From Halocaridina rubra (lineage: Eukaryota > Arthropoda > Malacostraca > Decapoda > Atyidae), in contig JAXCGZ010016991.1 in assembly GCA_037179515.1 (NCBI GenBank), positions 237,501-301,500 on the forward strand: 64,000 nt of DNA. Reading direction: 5' to 3'. A program made the position numbers and the translations under genes. Numbering within the stretch: the stretch's first letter is position 1; each line of letters starts with the position of its first letter. Below, piece by piece: positions 18,336 to 30,466 of the stretch. The notes beneath the pieces are model-generated. The model was given only the letters and a program-made list of their open reading frames with translations. It was not told the origin of the DNA and ran no database searches.

Positions 18336-18766
18336 TGTTGATATAGCTTTGTGAAGTAAACTCAGTTCTGGCTTTAAAGTCTATTACAAGAAAATATAAA
18401 CATATATTTATACAAGACACTATACCTGGGCAAATGGGAGAGACACTAGACTTGCATGACTAACAGGACACAAACCTGATGCATGCCTGATAGGGTATAA
18501 GGCTGATACACGATTAACAGGGTATAAGGCTGATACACGACTGACCATATAGTATTGCATTACTCATGAAGAGAGCTTATCATCTGCTGTTCTCCACAAA
18601 CCACCCTGTTCACTAACTGGCTTGGTCAGAGTACTATATACCGTTCTAAGGCTCTAACAGCCAAATTGGCCGTCAGCTATCAGTAAAATATACTTACTAA
18701 GAGTCGAGTACGTGATTGGCCGATGAGCTTGTTGAAGGACCACATAACACATACTGTATATCCACA
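18336..18766 (-). repeat. 5' LTR
   Basis: 431 bases with the same blocks as the 3' LTR. Visible divergence between the two (many single-base changes) says the insertion is not recent. Confidence 0.9.
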
Positions 18767-18939
18767 CCTTCCCTCCCAAAATTTTGTCCTTTTTTCAGTA
18801 CAGTTGATGGAGTACAATAATGCCCTGATACCTATAAAAAGTAATGAAATGGGGAGGATATATACAGAAACAGTTAAAGAATAACCATTAGTTATTAATG
18901 ACTGGATTTGAATTAGATTGTTTGTTGATAGAAATTGTG

Positions 18940-19116
18940 GCTGCTGTGGCTGGCTCGGTAGTTTGCACGACTGATTCGTTAGGTTGTTGGTTCATGGCCT
19001 GCCACGGTCTGAGTTTAGATAAGGCATTCAATCAATCTAATGGTCACATTTGCCAAAGCCAAAGTCCTTTGACGAAAGGCAACATCCTAAACAGAAAAGG
19101 GAGTCTGACCTAATAC
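18940..19116 (+). mobile_element. SINE-1 copy
   Basis: The head GTGGCTGGCTCGGTAGTTTG and GGTTCATGGCC are followed by TGCCACGGTCTGAG, GGCATTCAATCAAT, GCCAAAGCCAAAGTCCTTTG and GAAAAGGGAGTCTGACC. Confidence 0.85.
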
Positions 19117-19987
19117 CAGATTGTTTGTTGATGAAAATAATATTGTTGTCTGCTCTAATATTGTGCTTGAGGTCACGTCGAATATCATTTAAAAAGCCTC
19201 AAAGTTATTGTCACCCAGATGATCAACATATAATTGTATGTCTGTTTTTATTCACAGATTGCATTTATCTCCTGTGAATACTACGAAACATACCTCACCT
19301 GACCTTTCCGGTGTGTTGTGTCTGGGACGTTGATAGTCAATCCTCGCCAGCCATTTCGATCTTCTGCCATCAGTATCAATCATGAAGGTGGTACTTGCTG
19401 ATACAGATCTTCAGTTAATGTAGTTAAGTACTTATACAGTAATGAAATATAAGTATAGAATTCTTAATTCGTCTTGTGTTACTGTTACACTGAAATAATG
19501 TTTTAGAGGATTTTGATGCCTCAAAGACATGTCTTTGTTTCTGGGCAATGATGCATATAACCATAACTCCAAGAACAGACTTACTTCCATAACCATCAAG
19601 CTGTAACTGAAGAGTGAATGCAATCCAGGGATCAACGAGGAGTGTGCTGAGGGATAGCTTCTCTTGATAACATAATAGAATTGTAATTTTTCTTTAGGAA
19701 AAAATTCCTTTGAAGAAGCCTCCCTATATTCAGAGTTAAAGTTCCTTAAAATAATATAAATTTTTGTCTATTGGCTAATAGTTGCTATTAAATGCCTGCC
19801 AAGGTACCTCATTCATCAGTTAATTGATCTACCTTGTGAACTTCTCAAATACAAAGACCTTTAATATTATTTTGATGCAGATAAGAACATAAATACTTGA
19901 AAATTTGATTCTTTAATTTTTAAAATTTTAAAATTACAGTATACAAGGTTTGTATTGCATGTGCCATTCAATTCGTACATTATTCTC
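19117..19987. other. Unique AT-rich sequence
   Basis: No gene or repeat was recognised. Confidence 0.4.
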
Positions 19988-20156
19988 CGTGGTAACGCTC
20001 TCGACTTGTCAGGTCGAGGGTTCGCTGCCCCTCACGGTCTGAGGTTAAAATTGACACTCACTCAGGGTAACAATCACACTTGCCAAAAGCAAAATCCTTT
20101 GCGAGAAGGCACTGTCCTCGCCCTGAGTCGTAAAAGGGAGTCCGTGACGTAAAACT
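19988..20156 (+). mobile_element. SINE-1 copy
   Basis: CCGTGGTAACGCTCTCGACT and GGTCGAGGGTTCGCTGCCCC (B-box-like) form the tRNA-like head. The body has CACGGTCTGAGGTT, ACTCAGGGTAAC, CACTGTCCTCGCCCTGAGTC and AAAAGGGAGTCCGTGACG. It is one of the better preserved copies. Confidence 0.9.
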
Positions 20157-20667
20157 GTTGTATATAAAGTGAGGAAACTCAGATGGACAAAACACAAAAA
20201 TATTGTCTCAGCAAAAAAATATCTCGATATTAATCTTTTAGTTCATTTACTTATTGGAATTTTGTTTTGTACATCTGTGGCTTTTTTACACATACATTTC
20301 TTGCATTTGTTTCATACCCAATAATATGGAGTGTTCAGCAATTCGCAACTGATATAATTTAACTCTATAGATTTACTTATTTTTTTTTAAAATAGAAGTT
20401 GCAACAAAGGGATTAATGCTGTAATTGAATGATTTTTTTTTTTTAGCATCAGGCAATTTCATTTCAGTGCCTGCTATTTTTATTTTCATTCAGAAAAATT
20501 ACATTAGTTTTAGATTATTATTCTTTATTGTTCTTGTACTTTGCATCGGATAGCATAGATTGATCATTAAATTCGTTAACTGTATGCTTTCTCCCTATTT
20601 TAGGTTAAATTGGCAGAATAGATCAAATATTTGATGCATTTACAATTGAATGATGTTATGAAAACTC
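20157..20667. other. Unique AT-rich sequence
   Basis: Nothing recognised; short T runs. Confidence 0.4.
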
Positions 20668-21521
20668 AAAATTTAGTTAAATTCAAAGCCTCCAAGACAC
20701 AGTTTTTTTGGTTATCTCTATATCTTTTCCTCCTGATAATCCTATTGTCTTCGAAACTAACGAAATTTACCCTCTTAACTCTATCAACATATTAGGAATC
20801 CATATAGCCTCTAACTTCTCTTGGAGGAATCACAATATCCAAATTTCTAAATCTTCATCCAAAAAATTAGGGGTTTTGTTTCGTTTTCGTCATTACTTTT
20901 CCTCTTTGCAGTTACTTTAAATATATAATGGTCTTATCCGTCCCTGCTTAGAATACTGCTCACACATCTGGGGTGCTTCTTCTTATACTTATCTTCTTGA
21001 TAGGGTTGAATCTAAGGCAGTCAGACTCATTAATGATCCTTCTCTTACTTCTAATCTGGATTCTCTCTCTCCGCCATATCTTCCCTTTATCTTTTCTATC
21101 GCTACTCTGATGAATTGGCGAGTTGCATCCCTTCCCCAATGTCAAGGCCGCGTAACACTCACCAAGCTGCCTCATCTGACAGGTTCTGTGTGAAGATTTG
21201 TAGCTCATGGATGGGTTGGTGCAGCGACTGCTTCTTCCCATCTACCTCCAGACTCTGGAACTCTCTTCCTCCTCCTCTTTTTCCCAATTCTTATGACCTT
21301 TCATCCTTCAAAAAGCAGATCTATCGTCATCTCAGAGCCTAGTCCTCCATATCTCTGGGTCCTCTGTACTTTGACTCTTTTACCTGTCTGTCGTTTTCCT
21401 GTGTGTGACATTACCTCATCTCTGCCTTGTCCTTAACCTTTTTCTTTTCCTTGGTCTTGGTATTTTCTCGTGCCCGGGCCTTTATTGATGAGGGCAGTTT
21501 CTGCCTGTCCCGGTGTCACAC

Positions 21522-21526
<5 letters not shown>
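20668..21526 (+). mobile_element. LINE-A, 5'-truncated copy
   Basis: It starts in the C-terminal third of the LINE-A protein (FETNEIYPLNSINILGIHIA, then LIRPCLEYCSHIWGASS) and continues to the end IYRHLRA and the same 3' tail, CCTGTCCCGGTGTCACA, followed by (TA)n. A TAA after SSLQLL and frame changes break the coding. Truncation at the 5' side and a repeat tail at the 3' side are the usual signs of target-primed reverse transcription. Confidence 0.92.

Positions 21527-21602
<76 letters not shown>
21527..21602. repeat. (TA)n at LINE-A 3' end
   Basis: About 37 TA units starting nine bases after the GGTGTCACA end of the LINE. Confidence 0.97.
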
Positions 21603-21605
<3 letters not shown>

Positions 21606-22189
21606 ACATTCTTCTCTCTGTTGCGCTCACCTCTCCAATAAAAAAAAATTAGTCAGGGATAAAATGTATAGACAGGTTCACATTACAGAAAATTTATTAA
21701 TGGAGTAGACCATTACATATGATACAGCATGTACATCACAGAACTTATAAAGTGGTGAAAACTGAAAGTGTCGGGTTGGTCTCAGTTTTAAGTTAAAATT
21801 TAAATTAATGATACATTACTCGAATCTTGGCTCAGAAATCACATTCTAATACCATTAACATAAATGAATCTTACATTTTTAAGTACGCTATATGTATAGC
21901 GTACAAGATCTCTGAATATTCTACGTATTAACAGAACTAAAAAATCAAATATCTGCAACCAACCCGCACCAGCCCACACGGTTTAAAGGTTGACCCAGCT
22001 CCCTCAGTCCTTACCTAGTGGTGTTTTCATCCCTTTCATGCCATTCCATCAAATCTAATCTTACAAGCAGTAGTTGCAAGGCACTCTCTCTTGATCTTGA
22101 AGTAAATCTTTAATAAAATTGTAAATTCTCACTTGATATGTAAGACCGATTAGATTTCGTAACAAGAAATCAGGAATTTTTATCAAAAG

Positions 22190-22197
22190 AATGTACA
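22190..22197 (-). promoter_or_regulatory. Possible Pumilio-binding element UGUACAUU
   Basis: The minus strand reads TGTACATT, seven of eight bases of the UGUANAUA consensus, in the putative pum 3' UTR. The last base is U rather than A. Confidence 0.25.
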
Positions 22198-23111
22198 GTA
22201 AAGTAGCAAGGGGAACTAGTTTGAGACTACAGCTTGCAAGAATTATGTGGTCAAGGCCTGAATTTGTAATACTGTACATAATTGTACTGCTGAATATCTA
22301 CTGATAATGCTGAGTTGGTTACATATTTCAGCTAAAGGGATGCTAGGTATGAATAAGGTTACTGAAGCCAAGCCATTCCTCCACCTTGGCCAGTAACAGT
22401 TAACAATTCTAGAAACAATGCTGGCAGAGGCTAGCTAACTGGAGCAGTTGTCCGTCGGACTATTCACCTTTTCGAGAGAATAGGTAAAAAAAAAAAAAAA
22501 AAAAAAAACTTGGATGTTCAAATGGAATGCATCACTCCATTTTATACATATTGTATAAGATACATTTTTTTACATTATGATACAGTTGAAAACGTCCTAC
22601 GTACACGCTAGTGTGGCCTGGATGACAAAACGTCTGGCGTAAAGGCTAAAGGACTACCCCCTTATGCAAGGCAATGATTAGTATAGATAACAGCAATGTG
22701 CGCTTCTTGTTTTCTTATTCTGAATTTAACAAGCAATGCATTTGCCACATTACATGACTATGCCCAAAGTGTTCATTTATTTCCCCTTGAAGCATGACTA
22801 AGAAGCCACATAGTGCCGCATCCACATAAACAGTGCCTAGGGAGCAGGTGCCAATTAGCACACCTCAAGGCTAACTACACTAATACAAACAATACAAAAA
22901 TTACACGAAACTTTTATAATAACTGCTAATATCAACAGACATGGTGCAAATACTGCAACATTAAAAATTCAATGAGAAGTTTTTTAACAAGAATACATAG
23001 TTTGATATATGAACACAATAAAAAACTCCAGAGAAGCGAGTGCCAAGAATAGGGGTGAAAAAGGACCATGTCCGTCTACATCTAAAGCAAACAAAGGTTA
23101 CAAATATTGAA

Positions 23112-23129
23112 AATGTACACAGATGTACA
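23112..23129 (-). promoter_or_regulatory. Possible paired Pumilio-binding elements
   Basis: The minus strand holds TGTACATC (23,122-23,129) followed by TGTACATT (23,112-23,119), both with the UGUANAU core, two bases apart. Confidence 0.25.
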
Positions 23130-23549
23130 GTTAAAAGACAACTGGGTCCCCTAATTAACTTTTTTTTTTTTCATTTACCAATCCAATACTACAGACGTGG
23201 AAAAAATTTCAATATCTAGTCAATTACAGAACCAAGAGTCAGTTTGGAGAAAGAGAGAGCCTTTCCATGGAGAAGAGTGAATATGTTCAGTTTTAAATCA
23301 ATGTTTTTTTTTTTAAGGCAAGAACTGGCAAGAATCATCTCCATTCAGATGTTGAAACTTAAAGTGCAATACATGGCAAAAAGTGGTTAAGCGAGAGGCA
23401 AAACGACCAAAAAATTGTCAACATTTCACATCTTCCCCGCAGGAATTGTGAGATCAAGACAGTAAATGTTACAGTAATGTTTTCGACTACTGTTAGCTTA
23501 AGACATATACAAAATACAAGTTTACAAGAAAAATTACACCTACATATGC

Positions 23550-23557
23550 AATATACA
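23550..23557 (-). promoter_or_regulatory. Possible Pumilio-binding element UGUAUAUU
   Basis: The minus strand reads TGTATATT, one base from UGUAUAUA. Confidence 0.25.
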
Positions 23558-23714
23558 ACTAGTATATGCTCAAACAGGCAGGTACAGGCCAAGCTAAGAT
23601 CTTGCTTCACAATTGAAATATTTACAATTTACTATACAGCAGTAACACAGCTCAAAAAAAGGATATCACCATGTGCTCTGTACAATTATGGCTTTTACAA
23701 AGGTACATCTTCCA

Positions 23715-23722
23715 AATGTACA
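23715..23722 (-). promoter_or_regulatory. Possible Pumilio-binding element UGUACAUU
   Basis: The minus strand reads TGTACATT, with the UGUANAU core. Confidence 0.25.
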
Positions 23723-24819
23723 CATTTCTGTACACTAATTTATTACAAAATGTTTACATTATCAGCCACAATATTGGCCTCCTCAAGGAGGAAAAAAAAG
23801 GGGAGGTTTCAATAATATTCACAAATTTACAATTTCACAAAATGTTAGCTCATTTTAGCAAAGGGAAGGAGGAGATCTACAGTATTAACACTGGGGGGAC
23901 CTGTTCCAGCCTGCGTGAGCACAAGTACACGGGGTACGGATATTAAAGAGAAAAAACCGATAGAATAATAATTGCTTTATAATTAAAAAATCATTCATAG
24001 CCCCAATGACCGGCGAGAAAAGTGAGAAAGTACACACACTACTGTGCATCCCTCACTCCCACTCCAGTTCCAAGCCAGCCATGATACTTCTAAGCAACAG
24101 TAGCAAACTGCAAAATAATAAAAAGTTTTATCTCAGACAGACAATGCATTGTCAAGAGGGCTAATGAGATGGTTGGCTACTGAGACCCTGTCATAATAGA
24201 AAAAAATAAAAAATAAAAATCGTCTGTCATGCATAAATGTATCACTGCAGTCCTCGTATTCTGTTAACAGACACTACAGAATAATAACCTTTATAAACTT
24301 CCAAAAGGATATCGCTCTATCTTGTTAATTTCTTTTAGGATGTTAAATGCAGTGCTTGCGACAATGTCTTAATTTTTGTTTTAATTGTTACAATTCTAAT
24401 GCTTATATTCATACAATACAACGAAGACACTGGTCAACGTAGCAAACAGGCAAAAAATTGCTGGAATTAATGCCTGTTTCAATGATGGAATTTATTTATT
24501 ACAATGACATTACAAACACACAAACAAGTAAGAAAATATAGAATATTCATTCAACTGTACAGATTTACAGTAATGCCCAATATAACACATTTTCCTTTAT
24601 ATAAACAGTTGATACACTGTACACAATTTTACAATGCACTAGGCCGACACGAGCCATAGGCTGGACGAGGGCAGAGACCCCATGCCACGTTTGGGACACA
24701 GGCCAAGGCAGGCTTTTTCATCATCGTCAGCAATCACACCCACTGTGAAGCAGCAGTAGCAACACACACACAACACCAGTGAAACCAATCCCCCCCCAAA
24801 TCCACCATTTGTTTTGGCA

Positions 24820-24820
<1 letters not shown>

Positions 24821-24895
<75 letters not shown>
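24821..24895. repeat. (TA)n microsatellite
   Basis: About 36 TA units in the putative pum 3' UTR. Confidence 0.97.
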
Positions 24896-24896
<1 letters not shown>

Positions 24897-25174
24897 TCCC
24901 AAGATGAGAGAAGAGAGGAAAAATTAAAAAGTTGAATGAATGAAATGATTTGAGCCTGTTATGTACCAGTTGATCACTTTGGGCATATTTTTTTTTTTTA
25001 CTCTGGACATTGTCGTATGGAATTGGGATGAAAACATCTTACGATCAACTAGTCCTCTCAATTTCACAACTTCAGACATACGTACGTACACGACTTCCAT
25101 TCTGTTAATTACATCACAACTACGTCTACCATAGTTTGGCCTGCCCAGACAAACATGGCTTCTTTAACTACTAC

Positions 25175-25182
25175 AATATACA
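25175..25182 (-). promoter_or_regulatory. Possible Pumilio-binding element UGUAUAUU
   Basis: The minus strand reads TGTATATT about 0.8 kb after the stop codon, one base from UGUAUAUA. Confidence 0.25.
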
Positions 25183-26015
25183 CCGTTACTCAAGTGAAAG
25201 AAAAAGATAAACAAGAGTTAATACAATTCTAGGTAACAACGAGTACCAATTGGGTAAAAAGAGGCAAAAAGGTATATCCAAGTTTCAAAATGGTAATATA
25301 TATTTCATTCATATATATAAAGTATAAGTATATATATGCATATATACCGTATTTAAGAAAAGCTCACTACAGCAAAAATCATGCAATAGCCAGAAGCCCA
25401 CAGTAATGAAGAACATGCTCTAAATGTTTTATCAATCTACACGAGCCTAGCTGAAAAAAGATACTAATGCTGTAAGGGCACACAAAATAAGTTCTGAAAT
25501 CTCAAGGAGGTCGTTTTTCAAGTCTTAAAAGTTACGGAGCAGATCCCTCGTACGATCCTCGTCTATAATAAAATTATACATTTTTCCTGATAACCACACA
25601 CACATGGGTACAATATCACCTTCAAAGTTATAAACTTCATACCTTTTAATGTTTTAAAATATCAGCAAAACTTATTATCCAGCTTTTAATTAAAATGCCA
25701 ATCTTTCCTAAATAATAAAAAATATATTTAGGGTTTTCATAATACTTAAACAATCAAAGTTTGTGTTTTCAATGCAAAAGAATGTTAATATTGATTTCTT
25801 CTATTACACCCTGCATTTCAAAAAGTAAGAAAATTGAATTAAATTCAAAAAATAATTACAACTACACATCATTAACATGTATAGAAATAATGGTGAAAAA
25901 AAAAAAAATTCTTTCAGGGTGCTAAAATAAACTAAACCTGCATGTAGCTAATTTCCTTGTACCCAATATGAGTAGACAACTTCTGGCAACAAAACTGCAA
26001 CAATAAGAAGGCAGC

Positions 26016-26101
26016 TTAAAGGGGGCTAGCCATGTTGGCACCCATTGTATCTGGGGCATTCTTCATGAAATATTTCTCAAGCTTGGCCAGTATATGCTTC
26101 C
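26016..26101 (-). CDS. pum: pum terminal coding exon
   Basis: After the acceptor TCCTTACAG the frame reads [14 protein letters not shown], the conserved end of the Puf domain, then [13 protein letters not shown] and a TAA stop at 26,018-26,016. The tail beyond the domain is short compared with the long low-complexity tail of Drosophila Pumilio. Confidence 0.96.
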
Positions 26102-29100
26102 CTGTAAGGAGAAAGAGGAAATATTATAGAACATAAAACTCTTACGGGTGAGGGGAGGCGAGCTAGTTTTTCCCTCATTGAGCCCCTAACTCATGACACA
26201 ATCACTGAAGGATTACACAAATCTTTTAATCTGAACAAATGAAAGATATCTATGTAATATTCTTAGTGGCTCATCCTTCTCTTGAAGGAGGCAAGTGAAA
26301 GGGAGAGCCCTGGTAGCAGAGGAAGGAAGATGATCGGTTTTACATCACGGCTCCCATTTCCACTAAGGGCTAGGACGCTGGCTTCTTGTGATGCTTTGGT
26401 TTTGACAGGTGCGATTGTTAAACTGAGTGAATGCCACCACCCACACATTCCCTAGGTGTATCACGACACAACTATTAGGAAGGGGAAGGGTTAGCAATTT
26501 CACCCTCCCTGACTAGCCTGCTGGCTAGTAGTGGTAACGCGCTGGCTTCGCATTCGCGAGGTCGAAAGATCGGTTCCCGTCAAAGACCGAGAGTTTAAGC
26601 TGTTTACTGGCAGGTACCGCTGTGGTTGGGCACCACAGTGGGGGGCTGGGGCTTGCCTCGGCTGACGAATACCCATTGTATAATGAAATGGAAATAAAGG
26701 TTTATTATTATTGGCACACAATAACCTGATAGAGAGGTAAGGACAATGGCATCCTGCTTTTCCTATTGTATTTACTCTTGTACACCCTGATAGATCCTAG
26801 AAGGATACTCCATGACGCTGATCTGTCCTAGGATGGCTTTGACGACATGGCTGAAGAGGTGCGCGAGAGAATGAAGAGTGAGCACAGTTGTGTATAACCT
26901 ATAGTGACAAACGGAGAAAAATTGTATGCAAATGATGGGGCCAGGGTAATATAAATTCACACAAAAACTTACCATAGGTGTATTTACGAAGAGTGGAAAT
27001 GTGTGGGCGGATCTTGTGCATGAGCATCTTGCGCTGAGCTGGTTCAGCCACGTCAATCATTTTCTGTACCACGTAGTTGGCATACTGATCTTTCATTAAC
27101 ACCAGTAGGGAGCTGTGAGTGTTGTCGCTATATCCACATACCTGAAAAAACAAAGACATAAGAAATGGTAATGGCTGTTAACATCTCTTATAATCAAGTC
27201 ACATCAGACATGTCACAACACTCCACATCCGTTTCTCTTTGCTTTATGTTTTCTTCGTGCTATGGCCCAAAGAGAGTGAGTTTCTTCACCCGTCCTGATG
27301 CCACACATTTTAAGATATTGATAAAATATTAGAAAAATGCAGGTCAAAGAAGTGTAATGGGACTAGTTATATTTGTAGTAATTCTTTCATGAAATTAAGT
27401 AAATGTAATATTCAGTTACGTGTATTGTCAGATTCAACATTACATATATCAAAATGAACAACTACATTTTACCTGCAGAGAATCCTAATTAAAATATTTT
27501 TCTATTTTAAAAAGATTTTCTTGTCTTATCTCTAGGTATCTCAAATCACACACAAAAAAAAATTATATCTTGTATTTAAGAGTAAATATTCCTGAGTTGA
27601 CTTAGCACACTTGGAAGGGAAATTCAGGAATAATCATCATGAAGAAGAGGAAGAAGAGAAAGAAGAAGAAGAAGAAGAGAAAGAAGAAGCAGAAGAGAAA
27701 GAATAATAATAATAATAATATATATAAATAAAAAAAAAAATAAAATAAAATAAATCTGAAATATACTAGTATCTTTGTTACCCGAATAACTATTGTAACA
27801 TAAACTGACTGGCCAAAGGGTTACCAATACGTGACGATGTACATTAGAAAGAGTTGAAGACAAAAATGCATTGCACACATGCAGCTTTATTCCCGGATGG
27901 GGTGGGCAATCTATGGAAAACATACTGCCCCAATTGCGTTTGATTACACACCAGCATCCACCCATGTTGTGTGCTTTATATAAAACATATGGGAAAAAAA
28001 AATGCCATACAATACAAGAAAACATTGGCATGCCAAGGCAAGTGTTCTAGTGCCCATATGTTCTGAAACAAGCCCGCAGAATATAAAATGCAAATTTGAT
28101 GCCAACAGGGTCCATCTTGTATGCTTGCCACTTGATGCATTCTGATCTTAAGATCTTAAGGGGTTAAGACTTATCATCCATTACTACACCTACATCTTCA
28201 AAGACCATATATGATTACATACTGAAAGTGGAAAAACTGTTCATTAAAGAAAAGCATTACAAATAATATAATGCAAGAAGGACGTGCACTCATTTGCACG
28301 ACTACAAATGCACCTACATACCTCTTCTATGAGCACGGCCCGCTCAGCACGCGTGGCATGGGTCACGCATTTTTCTACGACATTAGATGCAAACTTGTGC
28401 TGCGATAGTTTCAAAACGCCTCCTCGTACCACGCCGACGATCTTGCTCTTGTCTTCAGGTTTTCCATGCTCTGAAAAGAGACAATGCATTTTATGAGTAA
28501 TACTATTACAGTACAAGAAGCAACAGTGCTTAAAAAAGTATTCTTTCCCAGTGATGGCCAGAATTATATTTTTGAATAGTCTTAATTATGGCCTTACGCT
28601 GCCAAGTATATATACAATATTCATAAATACTCCAAGTATGTGGTATTTATACGAGTCTGAATGGATTACAAAATAATGACAACATATCACAAGATAAAAG
28701 AATGCAAAGCTGAACTTCAGAGGTAAATGTTTCAATCGCAAGAATTATGAAATGAAGAGGGTACAACATGCATCGTAAGAGAAGCGTTGCGTCGCTTTGT
28801 ACCTAACACATGCTGGATGACATAGTTGCCGTACTGATCCTGTAGCAACTGCTCCGTGTGCTGGTGGAGTTCTTCAAGCACGGGCGAAGTCTGGTCACCA
28901 GTGCAGTGCTCTAAAATGCGTTGAATCACACGACAACCATATGGGTGTGTTGACAACGTGAACACCTGCCCCTGAAAGAATATGTATAATTTTTTTTTAT
29001 TATTGTGGCACCAGGACGGGCCAAAAATAAAATTACAATAAATTTACCCTCATCAAGCCTGGGCACAAAGAAAATATAAAGAGATACGGAGATGGGGAGT

Positions 29101-29342
29101 ATTGTGACTTGTCAGATATGAAGGGATAAGACATGTGTAACGTATATCCAAGAATATTCGGTGTTGATGTAGGCATAGAAAAAGAACCGTAACTGAAGGA
29201 AGACTTAACATCGAACTGTCCCGTACAATCTTATTTAAGTCTACAAGACCGTTCAGCTGTAGTATTGCAATGGGAGGTTGATGCCATGGGCCAACCTACT
29301 ACATGTAAAATGATGATTAACGAGCTTATGTAAGGGACTTTT

Positions 29343-29382
<40 letters not shown>

Positions 29383-30415
29383 GAGGGGCTAGGACAGTGC
29401 CTTCTTGCAAAATGACTTTGGTTTTGGCAATGAGTGCATTACCATGAGTCAATGCCCTTTCATACCTCAGACCACACCTGCCCCGGCAAGAATATGTATC
29501 AATGATAATGATCGGTTTCACGGCAGACTCCTTTTTCTATTAAGGGCTGAAACGGTGCCTTCATGCAAAGGACTTTGGTTTTGGCAAGTGTGACCGTTAC
29601 CCTGAGTGAATGCCCTTTCTAACCTCAGACTGTGGCAGGTCTCCTACCTACGACCGGGTATATCAAAGTTGCAAGCATTACCTCTCAGCCAATGTGGCCA
29701 CGAAAGAAAAGAATTGTATACGAATAATTACTAATAATGGTACTCACAGGATCACCTAATAAAATTTTGAGAAGTATATATTATGTCATTGCTGTACATG
29801 GTACTCACAGGCCCAAGAGTGAAACTAGAGCACTAACAAAAAGCTCAATAAGAATGAATGAACTTCACAGAATGATAGCAGCAGAAACAGAATGACATAT
29901 ATCTTCATTACTTACTTGGAAGGCGTTGATAATGAACTGCAATGCCATTGGATCCACACACTCGATGCATTTCTGAACCACATGGTTGCCTGAAAGTTTA
30001 AATACATGAACTGTGATCAACTTGTACTTGGACTATAAAAATGTTATTTTTGCAATAAATTAACAAACATTTAAGACTATTAAAATGCTATTTTTCATAT
30101 TACCACCTTTTCAAGTCACATTAAGTTTCAGAGCACAAACCTACCATTCTGGTCTTTGACACACTTCAAGACGTGTCCGTCCAGTTCGCGGACAATGTCC
30201 TTCTGCTGGTCCTGCGTGATGCATTCAAGGGCTTTTTGTATGACTCTGCAACCGTACATTTGCAATGCTAAAGGTAACACATGACCACGAATCTTATTGG
30301 CCAATACCGTCTTTTGCTCAGGTGTGCCAAATTCAAAGAATTTTTGAATAACATAATTACCTGGAGGAAAAAAAAAAATAGCACACTGAAAAGATCAAAC
30401 ATTTTTCTTAACATG

Positions 30416-30466
<51 letters not shown>

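Larger units (their letters stand above)
13787..18766 (-). mobile_element. Ty3/Gypsy-like LTR retrotransposon, internally deleted, with a LINE inside
   Basis: Two direct LTRs (13,787-14,203 and 18,336-18,766) enclose the element, both beginning TGTGG and ending ATCAACA in element sense. A PBS-like TGGCGCAGTGAG starts at 18,335, directly after the 5' LTR. A polypurine tract, GAGGGGGAGGGAGG (14,217-14,204), directly precedes the 3' LTR. The flanks CCTGC (13,782) and CCTTC (18,767) fit a 5-bp target duplication with one change. Coding remnants are gag and integrase; protease, RT and RNase H are absent. LINE-C is inserted between the leader and gag. Confidence 0.9.
21660..26015 (-). other. pum: Putative pum 3' UTR / downstream region
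   Basis: This 4.3-kb region below the stop codon has no SINE or LINE copies that I recognise, in contrast with its surroundings. It contains one (TA)n tract at 24,821-24,895 and an A run at 22,486-22,507. In gene sense there are five UGUA[C/U]AUU motifs (see separate entries) and AATAAA-like signals, including a tandem one near 24,488-24,500. Where transcription ends is not visible. Confidence 0.45.

Noticed and set aside
18767..18780. Purine-rich (minus strand) flank of the 5' LTR, suggesting a second PPT and tandem elements
   Set aside because: The 4/5 match between CCTGC and CCTTC outside the LTRs is better explained as a target duplication; the purine-rich bases are short and have no element beyond them.
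19988..20060. True tRNA genes at SINE heads
   Set aside because: The heads have box-like motifs but not the full cloverleaf, and are followed by shared SINE bodies.
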